Positions 9,575-22,055 of a DNA stretch of 64,000 nt are shown here, piece by piece. The translations under genes and the position numbers were made by a program. The DNA is taken from positions 36,565,551 through 36,629,550 of the forward strand of contig OX123186.2 of the NCBI GenBank assembly GCA_944739405.2. The letters are read 5' to 3'. Positions within the stretch are counted from its first letter, which is position 1. Every line of letters starts with the position of its first letter. The notes below the pieces were generated by a model. The model was not told where the DNA came from, ran no database searches, and was given only the letters and a program-made list of their open reading frames with translations. This stretch comes from Euclidia mi (Eukaryota > Arthropoda > Insecta > Lepidoptera > Erebidae).

Positions 9575-10435
9575 AAGAGCTCTTTTATGTCAGTTGCATT
9601 TCATGAGGAATATAGAGAACTAGTGAATAACCCAGTGGTCTACGCGAGCGTCGAGCGCCACGTAGCAATATGACGCAGCCCTAAAATAACTGTCAAAAGT
9701 GACGAAGTAAATTAGGTTAACGCCCGATCCCAATATACGACCTACCTATGTATTTATTTAGAGATAAGAGATACAAATTTGACAGATTTTTTATGGAGCT
9801 TATGTCAAATATGCTTCTCTAATCTCCAAATCTACAGATAGATCGGATATTGAATTCAACGGTTAGTCGCATCGCCTTGAAACACGTCGTCGCTTGCCAT
9901 CGCTCTCGTACGCCACTACGTAAGTTGATGCGACGAAAATTAACAGAGATGAAGCCCATAATTCTCTTTTGCTTCAACTGATATAAACCACTTTGAGGGT
10001 AAAACTTTATGGACCCTTAAAAAATATAATAATACCACTGTTTTCCGGGTGGTATAAGAAGGAAAATAAAATGGTGCTTGTCATCAAGCCAGCGCCGTAA
10101 AACTTGACTGTAAGAGAAAAGGGTAATTGTTTTATATAGATACAGAGCGGATAATGGGTGTCCCATTATGAAGAACAGTTATTGCGTCTTTCTATCCTTA
10201 AATGTCTAAATGAGTAGCCGTTGGACCACGTTTGGTCAAAACCGCATTTGCAGTTTGTTCGTATAACAAAAAGTAGGTGTAAAATTGCAATTGCGGTTTT
10301 GATTAAGTATACAAAATAAATTGGTTTAGGTCAATAATAATTACATGTAGATTAAATCAATATTATAACTTTATACCACAAAATGGCGATCGCACCAGCA
10401 AAATCAGTGGTATAAGATCTTTGTGGAAGTATTGC
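9575..10435. other. no gene recognised
   Basis: Open reading frames here are short. Single words such as GGTATAAG recur (10050, 10410, 10633), which hints at a decayed repeat, but I cannot define a unit. Confidence 0.35.
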
Positions 10436-10615
10436 TAACGCAGATCTCGTGACCACGCCATTCAATGGGATCGGATAGAGGAACACCATGGTGGTTTTAG
10501 TGGGTCACCCGGCGCTTCTCGTCGGTGAGTCACTACACTCTCCCTGGGCTGAGCCCTTTAAGAGCCCGTTTGAGGGGGTTAACCCGTAAATTGTTTGTTT
10601 TCCACTAGGTACCTA
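10436..10615. mobile_element. GC-richer LINE 5'-region-like fragment
   Basis: It contains GGTGGTTTTAGTGGGTCACCC, GGTGAGTCACTACACTC and CTGGGCTGAGCCC. This wording resembles the 5' or leader regions of lepidopteran R1-like LINEs, compare 57990-58060 in this window. There is no ORF. Confidence 0.3.
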
Positions 10616-10991
10616 TGCGTAAAAAAAAAGTGGTATAAGGCCTGAAGAATTATTACATCTATTTCACAACGTCCTATCTGTAGGACTGTTGTGAGCCGAA
10701 TAAAAAAAGACTCTCACATTCTCACAAAACAACAGTACAGTAAACCTAAATATAATTTTACTACAACGGAACAAGACATATTGTACAATAACTTGTGTGT
10801 AATATATGGCATAATTTAAGTGAACCTGGCTGCAATATGCACACCATCTTCATTTCCTTCCGAAGACAATGCGATCATATCTAGCATGCAAGCGTGTATT
10901 GTTTTCACACATTGCTATCTCTATAAATAACATCACTTCGACATGTTACATAAATATTACATACGCACTGTGTACGTAATATTTCTAAACA

Positions 10992-11375
10992 TACTAGCTA
11001 GCTGGCCGACGAACGTTGCTTTGCCGTACTTTTAGGTTTGAGGTCTTTTATATGCCAAATCATAAAATAAAAATGTTGTCCACGAAATAAAAAAAAACAA
11101 TCTTGAGTTACCGTTATCACCATAGGGTATAAAACAAAATTGGCCTCCAACCTATTCTCAGCCCCAACAAGTATACACAATATGACACGAGATTTGTATA
11201 TATTAAACTAGAGTTCGCCCATGGCACCACGTGAATTATACCTTTATACCTTCTTCAAGAATCACACTATCTACTTGTAAAAACCGTACAAAAACCGTTC
11301 GAAAGTTTTGAGTTTGTCGCGTCCGTACAGACAGACAGAAGAACAAATCGGAACTTCATTTTGTAATAGGTAAAG
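10992..11375 (-). mobile_element. decayed Helitron-like element
   Basis: It begins ACTAGCTAGCTGGCCGACGAACGTTGCTTTGCCG and ends in CCGTACAGACAGACAGAAGAAC. This is the reverse-complement layout of a common lepidopteran non-autonomous element (CTAG end, poly-CAGA near the other end). Boundaries are approximate. Confidence 0.35.
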
Positions 11376-11379
11376 ATAA

Positions 11380-12127
11380 GCTTTTTTTAACCTTTGACTT
11401 TAAACCACGTTATATTTCTTTCGTAATAGTCTTTAGTCACACACATATTAAAAAATATTGAGAATATCTTGCAATATTCCTCCGATAGATCCAGTTTCAG
11501 GTTTCTATTTATAATGTCACGTCCATCATTATAAACGGAAACCACCACCAATCTATATTAAAACAGAAACCGATATTCATAATGGTGTAAAATTTTCCCT
11601 TCTGCTCCATCAAAGATCAAACGATACCTTTATTACGTATAATTAGAATGTGCGAACATCCGAATTACATATCTGTTTGCTTCATGGGCAATTGAGGGGT
11701 TGATATGAAATTGAAATAGCAGACGCGGCAACCAATTATTGCGGTTATTGTACGGTACTCTAATTGGTATACGAATTTGTAAAAGTGGAGTACCTTAAGG
11801 ATTCGTTGGTGTGCCCACTCAGAGGTATAAACGGTCACACCAATATTGCCAGTTTAGATCAAGTATTGAATCGAGACTTGAAACTAGCTTAATCTGATTT
11901 GTATAATATTCATAAAGGTCGTCAGTATAAACATTTTGTACATACCTCCATTGCACTACCACTTCGCACCATGGCGACCCAACATCGCTTCAAACAGTCC
12001 GATCCTGAAACAAACATTTTACTTTATTATTTTTTAAGCAATTTGTTACTCGATCTTAATAAATAGGTAGAAACTTAAAAATTATTGAAGTATAGGTACA
12101 TACAACAAACGTGATTTTCTTTTATAG
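11380..12127. other. no gene recognised
   Basis: AT-rich DNA without long ORFs. I see nothing in it that I can assign. Confidence 0.4.
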
Positions 12128-12129
12128 AT

Positions 12130-12181
12130 GATGGTACGGAACCCTTCGTGCACGAGTCCGACTCGCACTTGCCCATTTTTT
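12130..12181. mobile_element. terminal scrap of GGGTTCC-type element
   Basis: GGTACGGAACCCTTCGTGCACGAG followed by TCCGACTCGCACTTGCCCATTTTTTTT is the characteristic end of the family seen complete at 42886-43713. Confidence 0.5.
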
Positions 12182-12227
12182 TTATTTCATTAGAATAATC
12201 GATACTAGAGTTAAATATCCCGAAAAG

Positions 12228-12350
12228 CGGCAATGGGCTCGCCACCTATTACGTGGGATCAAAACACTGGCGAAAAGTGGGCGTTTAATATGCCTCTGCC
12301 TACCCTTTCGGGGAAAACAGGCGTGAGTCTATGTATGTATACGTATGTAT
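12228..12350 (+). mobile_element. SINE family 1, 5'-truncated copy
   Basis: It matches the 3' half of family 1 (GGCAATGGGCTCGCC, ACGTGGGATC, CCTCTGCCTACCC, CAGGCGTGAGTC). It ends in a TATG-type tail instead of poly-A, like the copies at 30538 and 46248. Confidence 0.7.
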
Positions 12351-12439
12351 TTACATGGAATCTGACGGTATTATTTAAACTCACTCACCATAAAGGGGGA
12401 ATCTTACGAGAGGCCGGTTTGTTCAAGGGTTAACTAAAA

Positions 12440-14900
12440 TATTCACAGGCTCTTCTGTAAGATAATATACAGACAGATCACATCATGTCATATGTTTAAG
12501 TGAGCATTTTATATGCAATGCTGAAAAATATTATATGACTCTTAATGGCTTCCAACTAGCTGCTATTTATTCTAGAGACCAACGTAGATTTGGGACATGT
12601 ATACTAACCAAAATTATGTATCACTGTAATGAATTATTAAAGGTTAAAGAGATGAGCATAGAAAAGCATTTCGAGGTATGTGGTATAGAAATTAAAAAAC
12701 TGAAAATTATTATTATGTCTGCATACAGAACGCCGAATTCTAACACCAACATATTATTTGAAAATTTGGACAAATTGCTAATGAATTTTCAACACAAAAA
12801 TGTAAACTTGTAATTACTGGCGATTTAAATATAAATTTTCTACTGAACGATTCTCTAACTACAAAATTTAACGAACTTGTTTCCAACTATGGTAAACAAA
12901 GTCATATACACGTGCCAACAACATTAAATAAGTGCATTGATAATATTATTAGCAATATCTCAAATTCAATAGGCAAAACACATAGTCTTTACTTATCAGA
13001 CCATAACACGGCACAAATTCTGGAATTTGCATACAAAACTAAAAATATTATGAGGCATTACTATATAACAAAAAATTATATCAGTAAGGAAAATCTGGAT
13101 AAGTTTGTTGATTGCATAAGGAATCTATCTTTTGCCGAAATGTATGATATATAACAAGTTAATTATGCTTTTGAGATTTTTCATCGTCTGTTGACACTAT
13201 TTTATAAATTATGTTTCCCTATTATAACAATAAAAAAGAACCACAAGTCATCACGTTTAAAATAGATAACCAAATGTCTTAAATTGGTAAAAGAAAACTT
13301 AGATTTAATTATTATAAAAATAGAACATTAGAAAATAAAGCACTATTTTGAAAGTATTCATACACACTTAAAAAATGAATAAACAGCTAACAGTGTTACA
13401 GTAACCAAATGCACATTGCCAACTCAAGTAACAAATGTAAAGCAACTTGGGACGTCGTAAAACGTACAATGAGTAACGAATCTGAAGTAACTACATTGAA
13501 AAATTACTGATAATAATACTATAACTACTTCTGGAACAAACATTGCTAACGTATTAAATACCTTCTTAACTGACATTGCTCAAAATAATAAAATATTAAC
13601 ACAAGTGAAAAGATTTACAATATCAATATAAATAATCATAGTATTTTTCTCGAGCCTACTAACTCAATAGAAGTATACAACATTATAAAACCATTAAGAA
13701 ATAGCAAATCCGCTGGTCACGATAATCTTACTACAGAACTTGGCTTACATCATTAATCTGTCATTAGAACACAGCTACTTCTCAGACATTTTGAAACTGG
13801 CATTAATTAAACCATTACACAACAACGGTTCAAAAACCGATGAAAACAACTACCGTCCTATAGCGTTAACTCCTATATTTTCGAAAGTTTTTGAAAAAGG
13901 GATCAAAAAGCGCACACTTAGTTTCCTTCAATAAATATGATGTATTGACTAAGCAACAATTTGGATTTAGAAGTGGTAGATCGATTCAAGATGCAATTTT
14001 TAGTCTTGTAAAATCAATAATAAACAGTATCAATAAGAAAATTCAAGATAGTGTTCTTTTTGTAGATTTAAGAAAAGCTTTTGATTATGTTAATCATAAT
14101 ATACTCTTTGACAAATTAGAAAAATGTGGTATACGAGGAGTCGCCTTACGTTGGTTTATATCATTTTTAAGCAACAGAAAACAAATTTCTAGAATAAATA
14201 AATTCAATGATGTTTCATAGGTAGTAGAGCCTTGCTGATTTCAGCATGAATGGGCCGGCTCGACCGGGGAAGTACTACCCTCTTACAGAAAATCGACGTA
14301 AAGTAACAGTAACTAAACTGTTGCGTTTCGTTTGGTGAGTGAGAGTGCCGGAGGCCCTGTCCCCTATTCCTTCTCCATCATCCCACTCCTTATCCTATCC
14401 CTTTTCCCAACCCCAAGGGGCGGCAACGCACTTGTGACTCCTGCGGTGCTGCTTGTGTCCATGGGCGGCGGTAATTGCTTACCATCAGGCAATTCGTCTG
14501 CTCGTTTGCCGCCTATTACCATAAAAAAAAATTGAAAATCTTTGATTCTGAACCTAGGTACAATTGTAGTGGTGTTCCACATGGGAGTGTTTTAGGACCT
14601 TTGTTATTTATAATTTACATTAACGATCCCTCCAAGCATTACAAAATCATGACTGCGTTTTGTTTGCCGATGATACCACAGTAATCATAGAAAGAGATAA
14701 TATTAATAACTGTGAAAATCAAATAAGTAATGCAATATTTGATATTAATAAATGGCTCAATATAAATAATAAATTAATTTTTGCTTAAAAAGAGGTAAAA
14801 GACGTGGCTTCAATACAATCTTCCTTGTTGGTATATCACGCATACGTCTGCTCCATAATTCGTTATGTTATTCTAGTTTGGGGCTACTTTGTTCTAATTA
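12440..14900 (+). pseudogene. decayed LINE: endonuclease plus reverse transcriptase
   Basis: ORF2 remnants in several frames. The endonuclease part (about 12490-13050) shows CLSEHFICNAEKYY, SAYRTPNSN, VITGDLNINFLL and the SDHN catalytic motif (LYLSDHNTAQI). The RT starts near 13670 (SKSAGHDNL), with NNYRPIALTPIFSKVFEK (about 13840), FGFRSGRSIQDAIFSL and motif A LFVDLRKAFDYVNHN (about 14060). After an inserted SINE-like element (14220-14535) come CSGVPHGSVLGPLLFIIYIND and ADDTTVIIE. A thumb scrap (VYHAYVCSIIRYVILVWG) sits near 14825-14890. Multiple stops and frameshifts make this a dead CR1/Jockey-group copy. Confidence 0.75.
14220..14535 (+). mobile_element. SINE-like element, family 3, inside the LINE
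   Basis: It starts GGTAGTAGAGCCTTGCTGATTTC and ends CATCAGGCAATTCGTCTGCTCGTTTGCCGCC followed by poly-A. It splits the LINE RT between motif A and the GVPHG motif. Related copies lie at 32272-32540 (+) and 25560-25850 (-). This is a common lepidopteran 3'-tail type. Whether it is a true tRNA-derived SINE or a LINE UTR derivative is not settled from sequence alone. Confidence 0.7.
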
Positions 14901-16329
14901 TTTGTATTTACCACATTTTATGCAAATAAACGTACTTACTTACTATTACTTTAGTGTCAATTTCAAGGCAATTAAAAATATCTAGTGCTAAGTTCTAAGT
15001 TAAATGATTTGTGCATATACTAAATATTTATGCACCCGTGTTAAGAACTGGTGTAACTGATACCAAAAAATCTGTCCGAATAAAGTTTTTCACCTCGTAT
15101 TTCATATAATTACGCGGTTGAAATTTTAACGTGGTTGGAATTACATAAATATTAACAAATATGTTTATAAATTGTTGCTTATTGACCTTGTTCATAGCAT
15201 AGGAGCCTCGCGAGGCTAAAGTTCATGGATTGTTTTGATAGTTCCACTGATATGGTCCAAAACTCAGTTCAATGAATTTGTAGAAAGTCTACACAAGTTG
15301 TCTAAAGTATCACTAAATTTATTTAAATTAAAAAAAGATTTCGACCTTATAATCAGTCTATGTAATACAATTTCTTTGCGTCATACTTATTTTTCTCTGT
15401 TCTTTTTTCTTTGCTCTAAGTTTGAGATAATGACTACGTTCGCCTGTATACACTCTGTATATTAAGGGAAAAAATGCTTTTCATAACTTGCTACTTTTCT
15501 TGACAAATTAAATATACAACACACATCCAAGTGGTGACCTCTGATAACGGTGCTTTACTTTTTCAATACGAACGGCCAGTGGAGACACACTATGAGCTCT
15601 ACTAGGCGTGCTTTTAATGATTTCCCTGTAAAAATATATCGATTGTATCCCATACAGCAAAGCTTTTTGCTACTTATCGATTCCCAGCATTTCTGCGTCT
15701 ATAAATACATACGTATTTATTTACAAGAATGACATAATATAATGGCAGTTTATATAACAAGTATACCTAAACATAAAATCACTTCAGTTTTCACGGAATA
15801 CAAATAATAATTTCCTTGCGTAAAAGCGAATTCGTTTGTCGACATCCAATACAAATAATTTTCCTCCGAAAATAATTTACACAAACGGATATTATTATTT
15901 AACCATATTATCAGCAAATATGATCAAAGACGTGTAAAATCATTGTCCGAAAATGTGTTTTTAAATTATTTCAGTGAGATGTCCAAATAATTATTATTCA
16001 CGAATAAATCAAACGAATACTGAAATTAATGTTCCAAACAAAAGTGCTAATTTTACTTTTAATAACTGCACATTTAATAATTGTAAGTTTTAAATACTTG
16101 TGTAATAAAACTTTGTTTTCATTAACTTGAGTTTTTATTTTAAGTAGGTATATTTTATCATGGTAGGAAAATTGGTAGTTGAAAGAAAAGTAGATTACGC
16201 ACCTCGCCAAAGCGAGTAATTAATGCACTCGTGCTAATTTAGTGCCCTCGCATGCGCTCGATCACCAACATAACACTCGTGCGTTAATAACTCACTTTGC
16301 GCTCAATGCAACAATCTACTATAATTTAG

Positions 16330-16650
16330 TAGTATGGATGGCAAAAAGGCCTGCGGATCGCCTGAAGGTAAGCAGTAAAGGACGCCCGTAGACACTTGCA
16401 ATACCAAAGTTGTCATTAGTGTCAGTTAGACTACCTACATAAGTAGGTTGTCAAAGCACTAGTGGTCAAAAGTCTATAAAGACTATCGGTGCCTACTCAC
16501 TAAAAATACTGCGGAGTCCTCGACGTTCCGACACAAAGAAGAAACAGACTCGACATTATTTATGTGTTGTCTCTCGTGGGGATCGAACCCGCAACACACA
16601 GCACAGTTAAAAAGATAGATGAACACTTAAACCATTGCGCCAACTATGCA
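16330..16650 (-). mobile_element. tRNA-derived SINE, family 4 (copy A)
   Basis: On the minus strand a head TTGGCGCAATGGTTTAAGTG with box B GGTTCGATCCCC (near 16579-16592) leads to a body. The body ends CTTACCTTCAGGCGATCCGCAGGCC, a 3' end of the same type as family 3. The counterpart in copy B (35095-35395) has lost the box B part. The insertion therefore predates the duplication. Confidence 0.65.
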
Positions 16651-16924
16651 GACATAGCTTTAGCCAAGTTGCACTAAACATGGTCATAGGATACTGTTTA
16701 TTCATTACCATTTTGGCAATAGTAAACTTATTGATCAAATTACGCCCGAGAAAGCATAATTTAATGCAGCCACTGCAGCGTTCGAGTATGTTTATGTTTC
16801 ATTGACATTTAATTTTGCATTACGTGACGTTGAATGTCTTGATAGTTAATTTAAATTACGAACTTCTAGTTGGTGGCCGTATTTTAATAGAGCAAGCTTC
16901 AAAATTATTATTAATTTTTATTTC

Positions 16925-17045
16925 TATTCTAGACATGTTTAAAGTAGAAGCTGAGATGTGGGTGCTGCGAGATCGTTCTATATGGAGATCCTTGGAGAAG
17001 ACCTGTATTGAGTAGTCTTTCAGCCGAGATAGAAGAAGCAATAAA
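16925..17045 (+). pseudogene. RTE-like LINE C-terminal scrap (copy A)
   Basis: It reads VEAEMWVLRDRSIWRSLEKTC and then a decayed GTCTTTCAGCCGAGAT plus a GAA-type tail. The copy B equivalent at 35682-35806 is better preserved (AQDRFMWQALEEAC, then GTGGACGTCTTTCAGCTGA). That is the usual 3' end of a lepidopteran LINE with a (GAT)n-like tail. Confidence 0.5.
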
Positions 17046-17049
17046 AAAT

Positions 17050-19680
17050 ACGACAAATAAAAATATTAATTGCAAGTATCGGTGTATACGCGTACTTGCG
17101 CAGATATTATAATATTATGATAGGTACTGCAAGCGGCGCACACACCTTTATCGTAAACGGATTATTATCAGAAATGAAACCCACCATTGAGGTTTACAAC
17201 GGAAACTGGTAGCAGATTTATCAATACCATAAAATGGACATAAATTACGTATAATAAATATTCAGACTTTATAACCGTAAAGCGTTTATTTTAATGGAAA
17301 AATGACAAACGATCGACATTATTTGCGATCAGCCGAACAGATATCGTACAATTACTTCGTACTCGTATTGTACCATCTGTTTTAACAACGTATCAATGAA
17401 TTTCATGCGGTCTTAATGTTGTGTTATCCTTGTTTACGTTGCCACGCATACTGCTTTGCATGTTTTCAATTATGTTACTGTTTATTTTTTGGAAAAGCCA
17501 CGGCTGCATTGACAGTACTTTGTATTTAAACCATCTGTTCTTTAATTGCATGCCTAAATATTTATATAATTATCTTGCACTTTGATTTCTTTATAATGCT
17601 ATGCTACTCCCTTTTTTAAAATAACTAAAAAGTTTACTTTGCTTAAATAAACCTTAAAGCCGGTTTATTAAGATCTAACTGTTTGCTGGACCACATATGC
17701 TCATTTCATTAAAATAAAAATAGCATTAAACTGCGATGCACAGCTTTATTTGTGTTACGGCCTGGTACCTGCCATTACCTTTAAACAAAAATTATAGTGG
17801 AAAATTATGTGAATTATGGTGTACTTCACAAACTAAAAACCACGAGATAAGCTTAATAGAGAGCTACATAATTATCTAGGTTGCACAAAATATACATAAA
17901 ATACCTAATCAAAAGCAATTTAGCCTTTTTACTAATACTGTAAATCTGAAACACAACATACTTGAACTTGTAAAAAGTTTACTAAACAAAATATCTATCA
18001 AGTTGCTAGAAGTAATAAAATCCACCCGACTTGCGTGTCCGGCCAACAATCCACAAATTGCGATCGACATGAAAGCCTTAACGATTGAGGAAATTTGGTA
18101 AATCACTTCATATAAAACGAACAATGTTGCGGTTCACAATGAAAACGTTTAATCAAAAGGGAATTTGGAAAAATGTCAAAGGTCATTACGCCCTTTCTCT
18201 CCGTTAATCGCTTGTTGCTCTAGAGACAATGGACAGACAAATTATATTATCAACCCCACTGTTTTTATATGGAGTGAAAAGAGCTGTAATAAATTACCGA
18301 CTTGGTATTAAAATTCAGTTTAGCAGTATAAACGGAAGGAGCAATGTTTTAAAATTTGCGAATTCGATACCGGCACGAGCCTAAAAATCCACAAATAACT
18401 ATTCCGCACAGCCAAGCAGAATAAAACAAAGTCCGGGTGAACTTTGTGTTCGCCGCGGGAGTAGCCTTTTATAAATTGCCTTCACTAGCAAATATTTTGA
18501 ATGTTTCGTATTGCTTCTTTAAATGCTTTGAGGAAATATTTAAAAAGATATCTTCTCAAAATTCTGCTCTTTAGCAATTTGGTCTGACTCAAATTGGAAT
18601 CGGACGTTGACTGTTGTTCTTGAGAAAATACAACTGGTGAAATGCAGTTTTAATAACGAAGTGGTTTAAGCAAGCTCTAAAATTAAAGCTGCATCAAACT
18701 ATGCCAGTTTGATCATGACATGGTCTATCTCTTTGTATGAGTCAAAAATTGGTAGGTATTTCGAAGTCTGGTAATAAAGGATAAATAACTGAAGCGAAAG
18801 CTATGTTTTAAAAAAATATGTAAATCTGCACTTATCACGTGCAGAACCATCAACAAATGTAACTGATCTCGTTGCAAAAACAGTTATGTCGGCGTAACGG
18901 GTGTTTCCCGAATCTATGTAAGTATTTTTGTTTATAAGTCCAATACCTGCAACCTTTAAAGTGATTACAATAGATCGAAGTTGTGTGATCACTAAGTCAT
19001 TTCTGCAAATCAATTCGATTATAAAGAACACTCAACATTTGTAAAGCCACTCACGTGGATACTTCCACTTCACCAACTATTTGTCTATTATTCAAAGCAC
19101 GATACTATATCGATTTGCTTGAGTGACACCCTGGTGTCGCTCAAGACTTGAAGTAAATCGAGAAACTATATTTAGTACGAAATAGCGTGTCTACCGTTCA
19201 AGTTTGAAACTAAACCGTACCGTAGATTAGTCTGTCATGAACGCGCCGCTTCCTCGTATTTTTCATGGATTGATATTTTTGACGTAAAGGAAGCGCTCTG
19301 AGGTTTATTTAAGGGAGTATTTGTGCAAGGCGAATGAATAAGAGTTATCGATGGCTTGGAAATGCAGCATATGCAGTCATTTGTAAATTAAATCGAAATT
19401 CGTGATGACATGTATTATTTTTTTAAATCGTAATGAGTGAATGTGACTTATATTATCGCGGAGACACTTCAAGTGCATTACTTCAATGGTCTCCAAAGTA
19501 CCTACTCTACCCGAAACATTTCAATATTTGGAAGGAATTAAAGTCTTGTTTATTAAGTTTTGAGGTACCTAGCTGAAAATTTATCTGTTATACCATCTCA
19601 TCCACTGTAAAAAGAAGTCTATAAGAACAGCAAATCCTAAAGGTTGATTATATAGGTAGTATAAGTAAAACATAGGTGGC
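17050..19680. other. unique-like DNA shared by both copies; no gene called
   Basis: No mobile element is recognised here. The minus strand has an ATG at 18124 opening a 54-codon hydrophobic frame (FVLYEVIYQISSIVK...) up to a GTATGT donor-like site near 17962. A TATAAAAGG motif lies upstream at 18475-18465. In copy B the frame survives, but all four differences in it change amino acids, so I see no coding constraint. I leave it as an unproven candidate. Confidence 0.3.
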
Positions 19681-20108
19681 AAATCCGTGCTAAAAATCTT
19701 TACAGGAATATTGAATCGAATGACAGACCCAAACTGAATACACATTACCATTAACCATTCGGCTAGTGACAACGTGCCCTTATCAGAACACAACAACGTT
19801 TACAAGCTGGGCTTATATACGCTGAGTGACCCTAAAGCGGTTACCAGTTCGCGGTGGAATTCCTTCATTTTGCCATAGATGTGTCGTAAAGTGGGACTCT
19901 TTAGTCGGTTTTACGAGTAGGTAGGTAATCCCTTGATAGTGATTACCGTCGACCTTTTAGGCTGTTGGTAGACCTACGTTTAATATACTTAAGCTATACT
20001 TGTAGAAAAAAAACGTCAGACAAGATGAAATGGCGTTTACATTTTATGTTGGTCGGCAGTTTATATGCTATTTAGTTTCAGGAATTGCGGCTTTTCATAT
20101 ACGACAAC

Positions 20109-20770
20109 TCCTTTCCTGTTATATCCTATCACGGAACTGCAGACCTGGCTGGCGAGTAGCGAGGCTATAGATTTTTTTTTTTCCAAAAATGTATTTGAGG
20201 CAACGTACAATTTTTATGTGTTGTAGTTTAGTTTTTAAAGAATTAAAAAAAATATCAGCCATGCGATTTAGCGCTTTTTATTGTTTGTGTTTTATATATT
20301 TTCGCATGCGCCTGACAATTTTAAAGCCCTGACTAAATCTTCTGGCTTATATTTGGTTATTCTTTAGACACTAAACAACAACATTTAAAAATAGCACGTT
20401 GCCTCAAATACATTTAAGGAAAAAAGAAATTCATAATTTTCTATAGCCCCGCTACTCGCCAGCCAGGTCTGCAGTTCCTTTTTTTTTTATAGTCTCACGC
20501 CTGTATCCCCGAAGGGGTAGGCAGAGGTGTTATATTACACTCACATTTGAATTTTTTAGGTCCCACGTAATAGGGGGCGAGCCTATTGCCGTACCGGGCA
20601 CATTACCAGACTCCGTGCTGCTACTGAGAATTTCCTAACGGAAAATCCCAATAACACTTTGCCCGACCCGGGAATCGAACCCGAGACCTCCCAATCCCAC
20701 GCGCACATTTATGCCGCGAGACCAACAAGGCAGTTCCGTGTTAGGATATAATAGGAGAGGTATGAGGCAA
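20109..20770. repeat. foldback element with about 100-bp arms
   Basis: The left arm, about 20109-20210 (GTTATATCCTATCACGGAAC, CTGCAGACCTGGCTGGCGAG, GTATTTGAGGCAACGT), is complementary to about 20400-20478 plus 20739-20765, the right arm broken by a SINE. Copy B keeps only the right arm (38445-38490), next to a junction that lacks 19683-20446. That fits a deletion in B after the element was present. Confidence 0.6.
20479..20729 (-). mobile_element. SINE family 1, full length, copy-A specific
   Basis: Poly-T at the left, then the full family-1 body, then a tRNA-like head at the right: box B GGTTCGATTCCC (reverse complement near 20675) and GGCATAAATGTGCGCG, starting GCCTTGTTGGTCTCGCGG. Eight-base repeats GCAGTTCC flank it at 20471-20478 and 20730-20737. 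Copy B has the empty site GCAATTCC at 38463-38470. Boundaries and recent activity are therefore well supported. Confidence 0.9.
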
Positions 20771-21877
20771 GTTATCAGCTTGCCTCAAATACCTACCCAA
20801 AATTGATGCCAGCTCTCAGACTACTATATTGCCTCACTTTCTGCTTCTTAACCAGACTGTGGCATATTTTTTTTGTGAAGTGAATATTTTAAAAAACGTG
20901 CTACGAGTACTTTTTCTCAGATAATAAAATAAGAAAATAAAGTACTTGTGATTTTAATCACGTAAGTCCGATAATTGAAAGACAAAAACGTTAGTATATG
21001 AAGTGTTCTTATATCTTTTATCTGAGCTTACATGGCATATATGAAAGAAATGCGGAAAATTGGTAATGATATCTGTGAAATTCAATAGCTGAGTATCACC
21101 AATATTCTTTCAAAAATAATTAAATAAATTCATCTCTTATGGTATATTGCATAAATATAATAAAATATTTTTGGGACTGTCAAATCTGATACCCGTTGAT
21201 AATTTACAACGCCACATCCAACGGAAGCACAGTCGCTGACTTCTCACTACAAAAAACTCAGTACAAAAGTTTTCACAGAATATGTCCGACGCTTTTAATT
21301 TCAGTTCATCGAAGGATTTACACATCATCAGTGTTGACAGTTCCTGAAATCTTACTGAATTTCATATAATTATGTACTTGCAAAATGTCCCTTCTGGGGG
21401 TAACGTTTCATACTCAAGTATTTATCATTGCTAAATATATATGAATGAAGTATAAGAATAATAGTAGCCGCCATGTGCATAATCTGTTACTGACCTCATC
21501 TTACTATAAGCTAAGTAAGGCTGTAGTCCAACACACTGTTGTCTTCACCTGTCTTTCGAGAACATTAACAGAATTCTTTCATATGTCAAGACACATTGAA
21601 AAATCTTCTCATCCTTTTAAATTAAATTCAAAATCATGTTTTGTAACGTCCGTAAATACAACTATGAAATTGAATAGCACATATTACTTTATTATGATCG
21701 GTTGGTTTACACAAGAAAAATCGCACTTGCGCTCATTCCCTGAGGGTGCAAATCTAACAAATTGCTTGCGTGAGCAACACTGACGGGCGTACGTGCACGC
21801 AGCACTTCGATAAGGTATCGATATCGAGTATTACACTGACATTGGCAAAAATGATTTCTCAATTTATACTTATAATA

Positions 21878-22055
21878 GCTGTTGCCCGTGGCTTCACCCA
21901 CATATTTTATTTTAATTTAACCGCTTCTGCGCGATCGCGTGGGAATTTTGGAAAATGCCTTCTTAACGCACCCCTTCCTCAAGGAACACTCATGTCAAAC
22001 AGCTTCTTGTACCTAATAGTGTTGGCTATAGGTTGTCTGTCAGTCAGTCAGTAAC
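21878..22055 (-). mobile_element. Helitron-like element, family H2 (copy A)
   Basis: AATAGCTGTTGCCCGTGGCTTCACCC opens the copy and GTCTGTCAGTCAGTCAGTAACAC closes it. Relatives lie at 22955-23150, 39625-39780 plus 40614-40650, 41855-42060 and 58080-58262. None has an ORF. Confidence 0.55.

Noticed and set aside
21137..21345. Minus-strand exon-like frame (MMCKSFDELKLK...) after a TTTCAG acceptor, in both copies
   Set aside because: I considered a chemoreceptor exon, but there is no diagnostic motif and three of four differences change amino acids.
21445..21783. 112-codon plus-strand ORF in copy A
   Set aside because: The copy B counterpart is frameshifted and stops early, so it is not conserved as a protein.
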